From: Fodinicurvata halophila
Lineage (GTDB): Bacteria > Pseudomonadota > Alphaproteobacteria > Kiloniellales > DSM-21159
Assembly: GCF_042651425.1 (NCBI RefSeq)
Contig: NZ_JBHSCW010000007.1
Span: 124,001-188,000 of the forward strand
Reading direction: 5' to 3'
DNA: 64,000 bases
Part shown: positions 18,493 to 26,774 of the stretch, one piece after another
Position numbering within the stretch: position 1 is the stretch's first letter
How the letters are laid out: the number at the start of each line of letters is the position of its first letter
Notes under the pieces: model-generated
Told to the model about the DNA's origin: nothing
What the model saw: the letters and a program-made list of their open reading frames with translations, nothing else
Databases searched by the model: none
Translations under genes and position numbers: made by a program

Positions 18493-19344
18493 CTACTGAC
18501 GGCCGATCAGGCGTCGCCTAAGGATTCCGGAGAGGCTATCGATCGAGGCCACGGCTATGATGATGAGGATGATCATCAGGCTGGCCTGACCGAACTCGTA
18601 GACGCGCAGGCGATCAGCCAGCTGGTAGCCGATTCCGCCAGCCCCCACGATACCCAGGATGGTCGCCGAACGGGTGTTGGACTCCCACATGTAAAGGGTG
18701 GCCGAAAGTATGTTGGGCAGGACCTGAGGGAGAATGCCCAGTCGGATGCTGTCGAGCCAGGTTCCGCCGGCCGCCTGCACGCCTTCGGATGGCTTGCGGG
18801 ACGCGTTGTCGATGGCTTCCGAGTAGAGCTTGGCCAGGGTGCCCAGATCCACCACGGCGATGGCGAGAATGCCGGCGAAGGGGCCCAGACCGATCGCCCG
18901 CACGAAGATCAGCGCCCAGATCAGGTAGTCCAGGCTGCGCAGGGAGTCCGAGAAGCGGCGGAAGCCGAACTGCAGGATGCGGATGGGAAAGGTTGTTCGC
19001 GCGCAGAGAAGGGCCAGGGGAATGGCCATCAATCCGGCGAGCAGTGTGCCCAAGAACGCCATGGCAACAGTTTCCATCAGCGCCCAGAGAAATTCCGGCA
19101 GGTGCTGGAACCCCGACGGGACCAGCATCATGACGAAGGCATCACCGAGCTTCGGCAGACCGGTGAAGAGCTTCAGGCTGATAACACCAGAGGCCCAGGC
19201 GGAGTAACCGAGCAGGACGGCCGCTGCCAGCCAGAATGCGAGCCGGCGTAGTCTATCTGCGCGCGGGGGTGAGACGAGGTTCAGCAGGTCCCGATTTCCC
19301 ATCCTCTGTTCGGCAGAGACCTTGTTTTGTTCGTTGAGTGCCAT
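18493..19344 (-). CDS. phnE: Phosphonate/phosphate-type ABC permease (PhnE-like, second copy)
   Basis: 283 residues from the ATG at 19344, which has an AGGAAG site; the frame extends to 19404. About six membrane helices, with a PhnE coupling-loop region SEGVQAAGGTWLDSIRLGILPQVLPN. It is the last gene of a phnC-D-E-E order and lies 14 bp after the paralogous permease, so the two probably form a heterodimeric channel. No C-P lyase genes are present, so the substrate (phosphonate, phosphite or phosphate) is open. Confidence 0.88.
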   Translation of the reverse strand: MALNEQNKVSAEQRMGNRDLLNLVSPPRADRLRRLAFWLAAAVLLGYSAWASGVISLKLFTGLPKLGDAFVMMLVPSGFQHLPEFLWALMETVAMAFLGTLLAGLMAIPLALLCARTTFPIRILQFGFRRFSDSLRSLDYLIWALIFVRAIGLGPFAGILAIAVVDLGTLAKLYSEAIDNASRKPSEGVQAAGGTWLDSIRLGILPQVLPNILSATLYMWESNTRSATILGIVGAGGIGYQLADRLRVYEFGQASLMIILIIIAVASIDSLSGILRRRLIGRQ

Positions 19345-19358
19345 CGGCCGCTTCCTGT

Positions 19359-20225
19359 TCAGGCGTGATCGGGCGAAATGCCGGCGAGTTTCAGACGTGC
19401 CCACTCGCTGAACATGTCGATCAGCGCGACAGTGAGGAAGACCAGGATCAGGATGGCGCCGGCATCAGCGAAGTAGTTGAGGCTGATGGCCTGGTAGAGC
19501 TCGATGCCAATGCCCCCGGCGCCCACGAAACCCATCACCGTAGCGGTACGCACGTTGAGCTCGAAGCGCCAGAGGGAATAGGAGGTGAAGTTGGGCAGCA
19601 CCTGGGGCAGAACCCCCAAGCGAATCTCGTCGAGCCAGGTGCCTCCCGAGGCCCGGATGCCCTCCAGTGGCGCCATATCGATGTTCTCATTGACCTCGGC
19701 GAAGAGTTTGCCTTGTGCGCCCAGGGTGTGCAGTCCGATGGCCAGGACGCCGGGGAGTGGCCCTAGTCCGAAGGCAAAGAGGAACAACAGGGCCCAGACA
19801 AGGTCCGGAACGCTGCGCGCGATTTCCATGACGCGGCGCACCAGGAAGATGGTCAGGGACGCGGCGCCAAGGTTGCGCGCGGCCAGGAAGCTGAGGGCAC
19901 CGCCTAGGACAGTGCCGGCCGCCGTGCCGAACAGCGCCATCATCAGGGTGGTCCACAGCAACGCGAGCCACTTTTCCATCCCCCAGAACCAGTCCGCCAA
20001 GTCGTGGCTGAGAGTTGCCCAGTGCAGTTCCGGCACCATGCCGCCCAGGAACTCCGTGATCCTGGGAAGGCCGGTGATCAGCCGCCAGAGATCGAACTGT
20101 CCGACGTATAGGGAGAAGGCGAGGGCCACCAGCAGAAGCAGCCCGCCCAGGCTGCCCTGGCGGAGATTGGCCGCTCGGCGTTTCCGCCATTCGTGGCTGA
20201 AGCTGTCGAGGGGGGTGCTCGTCAT
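19359..20225 (-). CDS. phnE: Phosphonate/phosphate-type ABC permease (PhnE-like, first copy)
   Basis: 288 residues with about six helices. The coupling loop APLEGIRASGGTWLDEIRLG followed by VLPQVLPN is nearly the same as in the downstream paralogue, which shows an old duplication. It follows phnD across a 75-bp gap that holds a strong stem-loop. It is the channel subunit of the same importer. Confidence 0.9.
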   Translation of the reverse strand: MTSTPLDSFSHEWRKRRAANLRQGSLGGLLLLVALAFSLYVGQFDLWRLITGLPRITEFLGGMVPELHWATLSHDLADWFWGMEKWLALLWTTLMMALFGTAAGTVLGGALSFLAARNLGAASLTIFLVRRVMEIARSVPDLVWALLFLFAFGLGPLPGVLAIGLHTLGAQGKLFAEVNENIDMAPLEGIRASGGTWLDEIRLGVLPQVLPNFTSYSLWRFELNVRTATVMGFVGAGGIGIELYQAISLNYFADAGAILILVFLTVALIDMFSEWARLKLAGISPDHA

Positions 20226-20250
20226 GCGGCCCTGCTCTTGCGCAAAGTGG

Positions 20251-20286
20251 CCCCGCCGGCGAAGCCTCTCGGGCCCGCTGGCGGGG
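20251..20286 (-). other. Intercistronic stem-loop phnD-phnE
   Basis: Arms CCCCGCCGGCG and CGCTGGCGGGG (11 bp, one mismatch) flank a 14-base loop in the gap between the binding-protein gene and the first permease gene. There is no T-run. This placement often sets higher expression of the binding protein through RNA stability or partial termination. Confidence 0.6.
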
Positions 20287-20300
20287 TCCGAGAAGTGGGC

Positions 20301-21203
20301 TTAGTTGCTGGTTCTGAGTTCGCGCATGGTTTTGCGCATCTGGATGGTCGGTTCGTAAACCGAATGATCGACTTCCACGAAGCCCTGGGTTTCGCCCTTG
20401 GCGACGGATTCGGCGAGCTCCATGTTTTCTTCGTGCAGTGTGAGGAAGAGGTTTTTCAGGTCCTTTTCCATGTCCGCAGGCATGTTCTGGTGTGCGACTA
20501 CCGGCGGCGGCGGCACGAGTTCGGAGGTCCAGATCACCCGGATGTCCTCGCGGTCCAGCATGCCCTTGTCCATCATGGTGCGGAGCTGTCCGTAGCCGTC
20601 ATCCTCGGTGGTCCAGGTGAAGGCCGCATCGTAAGTGCCGTCCAGAACGCCCAGGACGGACTGGGTATGGCCGCCCGAGACCGGCGAGTTGAAGTACTCG
20701 TCGATCGGCTTGTCCATCTGGTGGAACTGCACTGTGGGCACCAGGTAGCCGGACTGGGAGTTGGGGTCCGTGCGGGCGACGGTCTTGCCCTCCAGGTCCT
20801 CATAGGACTGATAAGGGCTGTCGGCCTGGACGATCAGCACCGAGTTGTATCCCAGATTCCCGTCCTTGTCGGTGGCGGTGACCAGGGGCTTCAGGCAGCC
20901 GTCGCAGTCGAGCCAGGACCCGGAGTAGGCCGAGGGACTGGTCCAGGCCATGTCGATCTGTTCGGCCACCAGGGCATTGTTCACGCCGACATAGTCGGAC
21001 GCCGTGAAGATTTCCACAGGAACGCCCAGCTTGTCCTCGGCATAGGCCGCGAATTCGTCCATGGTGTCGGTGGTCTCGGTCTGGGTTTCGACGGGGATGA
21101 CACCGAAGCTGATCTCGTCCCGACTGTCGCGCCAGTCCTCGGCAAGAACGGGGCCCGCGAAGACGAGCGTGGCTGTGCCCGCAAGGAGTGCTTTCTTCAT
21201 CAT
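20301..21203 (-). CDS. phnD: Phosphonate/phosphite/phosphate ABC transporter binding protein
   Basis: Periplasmic receptor of 300 residues with a signal peptide ending near PVLA (about 21). PhnD-family segments are FGVIPVET, the GVNNALVAEQIDMAWTSPSAY anion site, NSVLIVQADSPY, and DPNSQSGYLVPTVQF where Ser/Ser-Gly bind the oxyanion. Several PhnD homologues prefer phosphite or phosphate over phosphonates, so specificity cannot be read from sequence. An AGGAGA site precedes the start. Confidence 0.9.
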   Translation of the reverse strand: MMKKALLAGTATLVFAGPVLAEDWRDSRDEISFGVIPVETQTETTDTMDEFAAYAEDKLGVPVEIFTASDYVGVNNALVAEQIDMAWTSPSAYSGSWLDCDGCLKPLVTATDKDGNLGYNSVLIVQADSPYQSYEDLEGKTVARTDPNSQSGYLVPTVQFHQMDKPIDEYFNSPVSGGHTQSVLGVLDGTYDAAFTWTTEDDGYGQLRTMMDKGMLDREDIRVIWTSELVPPPPVVAHQNMPADMEKDLKNLFLTLHEENMELAESVAKGETQGFVEVDHSVYEPTIQMRKTMRELRTSN

Positions 21204-21251
21204 CAGACTTTCTCCTGCTCAATAGTTGGCCAGTTGCATTTCCGAGGTGCT

Positions 21252-22022
21252 TCAGGCCACCTCGAGAACCTTCTTCTCCTCGGTCTCGGGCGTGCCACCG
21301 TAGACCGTGGAGAGACTCTCGCCCGTCAGTTCCGCCACACTGCCCTCGAACTCCAGACGGCCGTCCTTCAGTGCCACCACGTGGTCGGCATAGCTTCTGG
21401 CGAGTTCAAGGCTGTGCAGGTTGCAGAGCACCGTTATGCCGTGTTCCCGGTTGATCCACTTCAGGGTGTCCATGACCACGCGTGTATTGTGCGGGTCTAG
21501 CGAGGCCACCGGTTCGTCGGCCAGAATGATGCGAGGGGATTGCATGAGGGCGCGGGCGATTGCCACGCGCTGCTGCTGGCCGCCGGACAGCCGCTCGGCG
21601 CGTTCCAGCGCCTTCTCGACCATGCCGAGATCGTCGAGAATGGAAGCGGCCCGCAGGCGTTCCTCGCGGGTATAGACACGCAGCAGGCGGCGAGCCTGGG
21701 GGATTTCGGTGCTGGCGCCAATCAGGACGTTGGTCAGCACGTCCAGGCGCGGGGATAGGTTGTAACTCTGAAAGATCATGGCCGCCTGCGCGCGCCAGCG
21801 GCGCAGGTCGGCACCTGACAGCTGCGTGATCTCCTGCTGGTCGAAGGCGATCGTGCCGGCTGAGGGTTCGATCAGGCGGTTGAGCAGACGCAGCAGGGTC
21901 GATTTCCCGGCGCCGGAGCGTCCGATGACGGCAACCATGTGGCCGTGCGGAATAGTCAGCGAGAGATCGTCCAGGGCCAGTGTTCCGGCGTATCTCTTCG
22001 TGAGGTTGCGAATCTGCAGCAT
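21252..22022 (-). CDS. phnC: Phosphonate/phosphate-type ABC ATP-binding protein
   Basis: ATPase of the importer, 256 residues. Walker A GRSGAGKST (33-41), PhnC-type LLRLLNRLIEPSAG, signature LSGGQQQR, Walker B IILADEP and the LHSLELARSYADHVVAL switch region are all seen. First gene of phnCDEE. About 50-110 bp upstream of its start lie two Pho-box-like sequences, so induction by phosphate limitation through PhoB is likely. Confidence 0.92.
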   Translation of the reverse strand: MLQIRNLTKRYAGTLALDDLSLTIPHGHMVAVIGRSGAGKSTLLRLLNRLIEPSAGTIAFDQQEITQLSGADLRRWRAQAAMIFQSYNLSPRLDVLTNVLIGASTEIPQARRLLRVYTREERLRAASILDDLGMVEKALERAERLSGGQQQRVAIARALMQSPRIILADEPVASLDPHNTRVVMDTLKWINREHGITVLCNLHSLELARSYADHVVALKDGRLEFEGSVAELTGESLSTVYGGTPETEEKKVLEVA

Positions 22023-22071
22023 GCTGTGTGCCCCCGAAGGGTCAGTGGGCGTCGAAAACGTATAGACAGCT

Positions 22072-22089
22072 AAACCAGGCAGATGACAG
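22072..22089 (-). promoter_or_regulatory. Pho-box-like sequence, proximal
   Basis: On the minus strand it reads CTGTCAT-CTGC-CTGGTTT. The first half site is perfect, the second is degenerate, and the spacing is the 11-bp period of PhoB sites. It lies 50 bp upstream of phnC and is oriented toward it. Weaker than the distal site. Confidence 0.45.
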
Positions 22090-22115
22090 CACCGCGAAAC
22101 CGCAATGAAGAAGAG

Positions 22116-22133
22116 GTGACACTTGTATGACCA
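22116..22133 (-). promoter_or_regulatory. Pho-box-like sequence, distal
   Basis: On the minus strand it reads TGGTCAT-ACAA-GTGTCAC, 14 of 18 positions of the PhoB consensus with the 11-bp half-site spacing. It lies 94 bp upstream of the phnC start, between agt and phnC, in the orientation expected to drive phnCDEE. Confidence 0.6.
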
Positions 22134-22166
22134 GGAGAAGCAGTCTGGCGGGAACAGCCTTGTGTC

Positions 22167-23234
22167 TCAGACCGCGCCGCTGAACCCCAAGTCCGGGCTT
22201 TGGGCCGCGGCGGTCGTCGGTTCGATGGGCGCGAGGTTGCCCAGGAACAACTCGGCACAGGCGGCCCAGGAGTAGGTCAGCGCATGCGTTCGGCAGCGAG
22301 TCGGGGGAATGGCCAGCGCCTGGCGGATGGCGAAGCCAAGGTCCTCGCTGAGGACGCCAGCACCGGAGCCATCTATCACGTCCAGCGGACCGGGCACGGG
22401 AAAGGCCGCCACCGGCAGGCCGCTCGCGAGGGCCTCCAGCATGACCAGACCGAAGGTATCGGTCCGGCTGGGGAAGACGAAGACATCGGCCGCGGCATAG
22501 TGTCGGGCCAGGTCTTCATCTTGCTGGGCTCCGGCGAAACGAACCTGGGGGTAGCGCGTCCGCAAACCGGCAAGCTGAGGACCGTCGCCCACGACCACCT
22601 TCGTGCCCTGCTGCAGGTCCAGGGACAGGAAGGCCTCGATGTTCTTCTCCACGGCCACGCGTCCCACGCAGAGATAGATGGGCCGCGGCAGGCCCTCGAA
22701 GGGGTCGGGCCGGCCCTGGGCAGCTTCGGGGTGAAAAAACTCCGTATCCACGCCGCGCGTCCATTCCACGAGGTTGGCGAAGCCGCGTGCGCTCAACTCC
22801 TGCCGGATGCTGTCCGTGGACACCATGACCGCGCGAGACGGCCGATGGAAATGCCGCATGATGGCATAGCCCCAGGACAGCGGCACCGGCAGGCGGGCCG
22901 AAACGTATTCGGGAAAGCGTGTGGCGTAGCTGCTGGTGAACGGCAAGCCGCGCCGCAGGCAGTAACGGCGGGCGGCGAATCCCAGGAGACCTTCGGTGGC
23001 GATATGAATCGCCTCTGGCGCGAACGCCTCGATCCGGCGCACCAGTTGTCGGCCCGGCCGCACCACCAGGGGAATCTCCGGATAGCCGGGGCAGGGCAGG
23101 GACCGGAACCCCTCGGGGGAAATCACCTCGACCAGGTGGCCGCGGCTGTGCAGTTCCTCGCGGATGCGCGTGAAGGTACGGACCACGCCGTTGACCTGTG
23201 GCGCCCAGGCATCGGTGACGACGAGAATGCGCAT
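22167..23234 (-). CDS. agt: Glycosyltransferase family 4, glycolipid synthase of the plcP-agt type
   Basis: 355-residue GT-B glycosyltransferase that probably moves a hexose or hexuronic acid to diacylglycerol, giving phosphorus-free glycolipids. The N-terminus MRILVVTDAWAPQVNGVVRT and the motif TDTFGLVMLEALASG are typical of GT4, with Asp in place of the first Glu of E-x7-E. It overlaps the stop of plcP by one base, the pairing described for phosphate-stress lipid remodelling in marine and rhizobial bacteria. The sugar donor cannot be told from sequence. Confidence 0.82.
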   Translation of the reverse strand: MRILVVTDAWAPQVNGVVRTFTRIREELHSRGHLVEVISPEGFRSLPCPGYPEIPLVVRPGRQLVRRIEAFAPEAIHIATEGLLGFAARRYCLRRGLPFTSSYATRFPEYVSARLPVPLSWGYAIMRHFHRPSRAVMVSTDSIRQELSARGFANLVEWTRGVDTEFFHPEAAQGRPDPFEGLPRPIYLCVGRVAVEKNIEAFLSLDLQQGTKVVVGDGPQLAGLRTRYPQVRFAGAQQDEDLARHYAAADVFVFPSRTDTFGLVMLEALASGLPVAAFPVPGPLDVIDGSGAGVLSEDLGFAIRQALAIPPTRCRTHALTYSWAACAELFLGNLAPIEPTTAAAQSPDLGFSGAV

Positions 23235-24061
23235 CAGGCCGCCGCTCCCATCTGTTTCTTCTCGGCATCGGCGGCAGGGGGTGCGCCTTGGGGCAGCATC
23301 GCCAGGTTGCGCAGCGCGGCCCAGTGCAGAATCTCGAGTTCGCCGTCGAAGTGTTCCACCAGCGCGGTGCAGCTTTCCACCCAGTCCCCGTCATTGATGT
23401 AGAGGACGTCACCGATGGTGCGTATTTCGGCCTGGTGGATATGGCCGCAGACGATGCCATCCACCTTGCGCCGGCGTGCCTCCTCGGCCACGGACTCCTC
23501 GAAGCGGGCGATGTACTGCACCGCGTTCTTCACCCGGTGCTTCACATAGGCCGAGAGCGACCAGTAGCCGAAGCCCAGCCGGCGGCGCAGTAGGTTGAAC
23601 CAAGTGTTGGCGGTGAGCACGACGCCATAGCCCCAATCTCCCACGAAGGCGAGCCACCTGGCACAGGCGACGATGCCGTCGAAGGCGTCGCCGTGCATCA
23701 CCAGCAGGCGACGGCCGTCGGCCGTCTCATGGATGGTGTCGTGGCGGACCTCGACGCCACCGAAATGCTGGCCTGTATAGTCGCGCAACACTTCGTCGTG
23801 ATTGCCCGGTACGTAGATCAGGCGGGTGCCCTTGCGCGCCTTGCGCAGGAGTTTCTGAACCACATCGTTGTGAGCCTGCGGCCAGTACCAGGAACGGCGC
23901 AGGCGCCAGCCATCGAAGATGTCGCCAACCAGGTAGATGGTCTCGGCCTCGGTATGCCGCAGGAAGTCGAGCAGATGCTCCGCCTTGCAGCCGCGCGTGC
24001 CGAGGTGGATGTCGGAAATGAAGATTGTCCGATAACGCAGAGAGGTCGTTTCATCCGTCAT
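23234..24061 (-). CDS. plcP: PlcP-type phospholipase C (calcineurin-like phosphoesterase)
   Basis: 275 residues from the ATG at 24061, which has a GGAG site at good spacing; an ATG six bases upstream is the alternative. The metal-binding motifs are complete: SDIHLG, GDIFDGW, GNHDE, MHGD, GHIHQAE. SDIHLGTRGCKAEHL is typical of the group often annotated as UDP-2,3-diacylglucosamine hydrolase but shown in Sinorhizobium to be a phospholipase C that degrades phospholipids under phosphate starvation. The adjoining agt supports that role over LpxH. Confidence 0.85.
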   Translation of the reverse strand: MTDETTSLRYRTIFISDIHLGTRGCKAEHLLDFLRHTEAETIYLVGDIFDGWRLRRSWYWPQAHNDVVQKLLRKARKGTRLIYVPGNHDEVLRDYTGQHFGGVEVRHDTIHETADGRRLLVMHGDAFDGIVACARWLAFVGDWGYGVVLTANTWFNLLRRRLGFGYWSLSAYVKHRVKNAVQYIARFEESVAEEARRRKVDGIVCGHIHQAEIRTIGDVLYINDGDWVESCTALVEHFDGELEILHWAALRNLAMLPQGAPPAADAEKKQMGAAA

Positions 24062-24099
24062 GACCATCCGCTCCAGTCAAGACTTGTGATCGAAAGGGG

Positions 24100-24231
24100 A
24101 ATCTGATTTCTCTGAAGCCATAGCAAAATCTCTTGGAGTCCGTTAAGTAGAAAGATATTGTGTATTTGAAAATACATAATATATTCATATATATGTAATA
24201 ATTATAGAAATATTTACTTGGAATCACGCTG
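24100..24231. promoter_or_regulatory. AT-rich divergent promoter region plcP / lipid kinase
   Basis: About 130 bp of very AT-rich DNA in a GC-rich window, densest at 24150-24215. It holds a perfect inverted repeat TGTATT-TGAA-AATACA (24161-24176). A plus-strand promoter candidate is TTGAAA (24166-24171) and TATATA (24188-24193), 16 bp apart. I find no CTGTCA-type Pho half sites here. Confidence 0.45.
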
Positions 24232-25164
24232 TTGGATCCCCAAACCGGTATCACGAGCACCCTGACCCCCCGCTCCCGCCCGCTGCGCCTGGCGGTGATC
24301 TACAATCCGGCGGCCGGATTGCGTCAGCGCCGGACCTACGCGGCGATCGTCGAGCAGCTGCAGCTCGACGGCTGCGAAATCCTGGAGATGCCCACTCGCC
24401 ATGCCGGGCATGGCGAGGAAATCGCCCGCCAGCTGACTCCAGACGCTTGCGACCGGGTGGTGGCCGCCGGCGGGGATGGAACGGTCAACGAGGTGGCCAA
24501 TGGTCTGCTTGCGAACACCGCCGGCGGCCGTACCCTGCCCCTGGCACTGTTGCCCCTGGGCACGGCGAACGTGCTAGCGCGCGAACTCGGGGTGCTGAAG
24601 GGCAGGCAGGCGATCGCGACGTGCATCCGCGGCGGCAAGGTCCGGCCGGTGGCCGTGGGACGCGCCAACGGCCGGCATTTCCTGCTGATGGCCGGCGTGG
24701 GGTTCGACGCCCATGTGGTGGCCGGCATCAGCCCGGCCCTGAAACGCCGGGTGGGAAAGCTTGCTTATGTTGCGGAAACCTGCCGGCAGCTTTTCGTCTA
24801 TCGGTTTCCGGGATTCCGCCTGGATGTCGATGGCCAGGAGGTCCATGCCTGCTCCGCCATCGTTGCCAATGCGCACTACTACGGCGGGCGATTCGTCGTC
24901 GCCCCCGAAGCGCTATTGGAGGCGCCCAGTCTTCAGGTCTGCCTGTTCACGCGCAGCGGCCGGCTGCACGCCATGAAGTACGCGGCGGCCCTGGTGCTGG
25001 GTCTGCTGCCGCGGCTTCCCGATATCAGATACCTGGAAGCACGGCGTATCCAGGTGCTTGGTCCCGGGGAAGATCCCGTACAGGGGGATGGCGATATCCT
25101 TGCCGCCCTGCCCTGCGACATCGTCGTGCTTCCCGATGCCCTCAACCTGATCTTTCCCGACTGA
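24232..25164 (+). CDS. Diacylglycerol kinase-family lipid kinase
   Basis: 310 residues from a TTG at 24232, the only start compatible with the frame. The catalytic signature GGDGTVNEVANGLL (about 83-96) and LPLGTANVLARELG (about 105-118) define the DAGK_cat family, which phosphorylates diacylglycerol, sphingoid bases or similar lipids. Divergent from plcP-agt. PlcP releases diacylglycerol, so this kinase could return it to phosphatidate when phosphate is restored; that link is inference. Confidence 0.82.
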   Translation: MDPQTGITSTLTPRSRPLRLAVIYNPAAGLRQRRTYAAIVEQLQLDGCEILEMPTRHAGHGEEIARQLTPDACDRVVAAGGDGTVNEVANGLLANTAGGRTLPLALLPLGTANVLARELGVLKGRQAIATCIRGGKVRPVAVGRANGRHFLLMAGVGFDAHVVAGISPALKRRVGKLAYVAETCRQLFVYRFPGFRLDVDGQEVHACSAIVANAHYYGGRFVVAPEALLEAPSLQVCLFTRSGRLHAMKYAAALVLGLLPRLPDIRYLEARRIQVLGPGEDPVQGDGDILAALPCDIVVLPDALNLIFPD

Positions 25165-25304
25165 CGCGCCCGGTTGTGCAGCGCAAAAAGGACGGCCGCG
25201 GTCGCTTCTGCGATACCTTTTCCTGCAACTTGCGATATGTTTCGTTTGTCCTGGCTATTGCGGCCAGGATTCCCCAAAATTTGGCTTGTTTCCCGGTCGC
25301 TATC

Positions 25305-26768
25305 ATGGTCAGCGCTCTGACTCCCCTATTCGCGCTTCTACTATCCGTTGCTCTGCTGTTGCTGGGGAACGGACTGCTGGGCACGTTGCTGCCCGTGCGG
25401 GCGCAGTTCGAGAACTTCACCGATGTCATGATCGGTGGTCTGGGTTCGTCGTATTTCCTTGGCTTCGGCCTGGGCTGCGTGCTGGGGCCCTACCTGATCC
25501 GCCGGGCGGGTCACATCCGGACCTTTGCGGCGCTGGCCGCGGTGGTGGCCTCGATACCGCTGCTTCACACCATGTTTCCCAGCCCGTGGATCTGGGTGGC
25601 CCTGCGTGTTATCGCGGGACTTTGCCTGGCCGGCCTCTACACGACGATCGAGAGCTGGCTGAATCAGGGCTCCACCAACGAGACGCGCGGGCGCATCCTG
25701 TCCATCTACATCATGGTCAACCTGGCCGCCGTGACGGCCGGGCAGTTCCTGTTGAACCTTGATTCGCCGCTGAGTTTCAGGCTGTTTGCGCTGATTACCG
25801 TCGTAATGGCGCTTTCCGTCGTGCCCGTTGCCCTGACCCGGACGATTGCGCCGACACCGCCGTCCACCATCAATCTGCGGCTGCTGCGCCTCTACCGGCT
25901 TTCACCGGTCGGCATGATCGGTGCTCTGCTGGTGGGTGCCAGCAACGGCATCTTCTGGGGAGTCGCCCCGGCCTATATAAGCGGCTTGGGCAAGGATACG
26001 GCGACGGTTGCCAATTTCATGGCCCTGGCGGTCATTTCCGGCGCGATCGCCCAGTGGCCCCTGGGCCGGCTGTCAGATTTCATCGATCGCCGCTGGGTCC
26101 TGGTGATCGGCTGCATCGGAACCACCATCGGCAGCGTCGGTCTCTGGCTGTTCGGGCAGTTCGAGCCCTGGCTGATGATCTTCGGGGCGCTGTTCGGCGC
26201 CATGGCCCTGTCCATGTACGCGCTCTGCGTGGCGCACACCAACGACTACGTCGATGCGGCGGATTCGGTGGAGACCTCCAGCAGCCTGCTTCTGACTTTT
26301 GCCGTGGGGGCGGTCATCGGACCGCTCGTCGGCTCGTACGTCATGTCGCAGGTCGGCCCGGGCGGGCTGTTCCTGACCGCGGGCAGTTTCGCCCTGATGC
26401 TGGCCTCCTTCACCGTCTATCGCATCCGCATGAAGGCGCCGGTGCCGGCCGACGAGCGCGAGAACTTCGTCTACATGGAGCCCCAGACCAGTGCCGCGGT
26501 TTTCGAACTGGACCCCCGCAGCGACTACACGGGTGACTCCACGGGCGCCGGCACTGTCTCCGGGGCCGAGGACCGGGAGAGGCATGACCATACGAGCGAC
26601 GATCCCCAGGGCTATGGAGCGGTAGCCGCAAGTGGTCAGGCGCTTACCGCAACGGCCGAAGATCAGCCACAGGTCAAGGCACCGTCACTGGGAGACGACC
26701 TCTCTGGTGAAGACCCGGATCAGCCGGATTCCCCGCCGTCCGAGGGGGACCCGGTCCTCAAGGTCTGA
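25305..26768 (+). CDS. MFS transporter with a long acidic tail
   Basis: 487 residues, 12 predicted helices. The N-half opens LTPLFALLLSVALLLLGNGLLGTLLP and has an MFS loop motif near SSYFLGFGLGCVLGPYLIRRAG; a second half-motif is QWPLGRLSDFIDRR. About 110 C-terminal residues are polar and acidic with no recognised domain. I chose the ATG at 25305 because it begins the first helix; the frame is open upstream through the kinase gene as a shadow. Substrate unknown. Confidence 0.82.
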   Translation: MVSALTPLFALLLSVALLLLGNGLLGTLLPVRAQFENFTDVMIGGLGSSYFLGFGLGCVLGPYLIRRAGHIRTFAALAAVVASIPLLHTMFPSPWIWVALRVIAGLCLAGLYTTIESWLNQGSTNETRGRILSIYIMVNLAAVTAGQFLLNLDSPLSFRLFALITVVMALSVVPVALTRTIAPTPPSTINLRLLRLYRLSPVGMIGALLVGASNGIFWGVAPAYISGLGKDTATVANFMALAVISGAIAQWPLGRLSDFIDRRWVLVIGCIGTTIGSVGLWLFGQFEPWLMIFGALFGAMALSMYALCVAHTNDYVDAADSVETSSSLLLTFAVGAVIGPLVGSYVMSQVGPGGLFLTAGSFALMLASFTVYRIRMKAPVPADERENFVYMEPQTSAAVFELDPRSDYTGDSTGAGTVSGAEDRERHDHTSDDPQGYGAVAASGQALTATAEDQPQVKAPSLGDDLSGEDPDQPDSPPSEGDPVLKV

Positions 26769-26774
26769 AGGCTG

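Noticed and set aside
18493..22022. C-P lyase phosphonate degradation locus
   Set aside because: Only importer genes are present; no phnG-M genes lie on either side.
23234..24061. LpxH (UDP-2,3-diacylglucosamine hydrolase) identity for the phosphoesterase
   Set aside because: The overlap with agt and the SDIHLGTRGC-type N-terminus fit PlcP better; LpxH is not usually paired with a glycosyltransferase.
24062..24231. Pho box in front of plcP
   Set aside because: I looked for CTGTCAT/TGACAG half sites at 11-bp spacing on both strands and found none in this gap.
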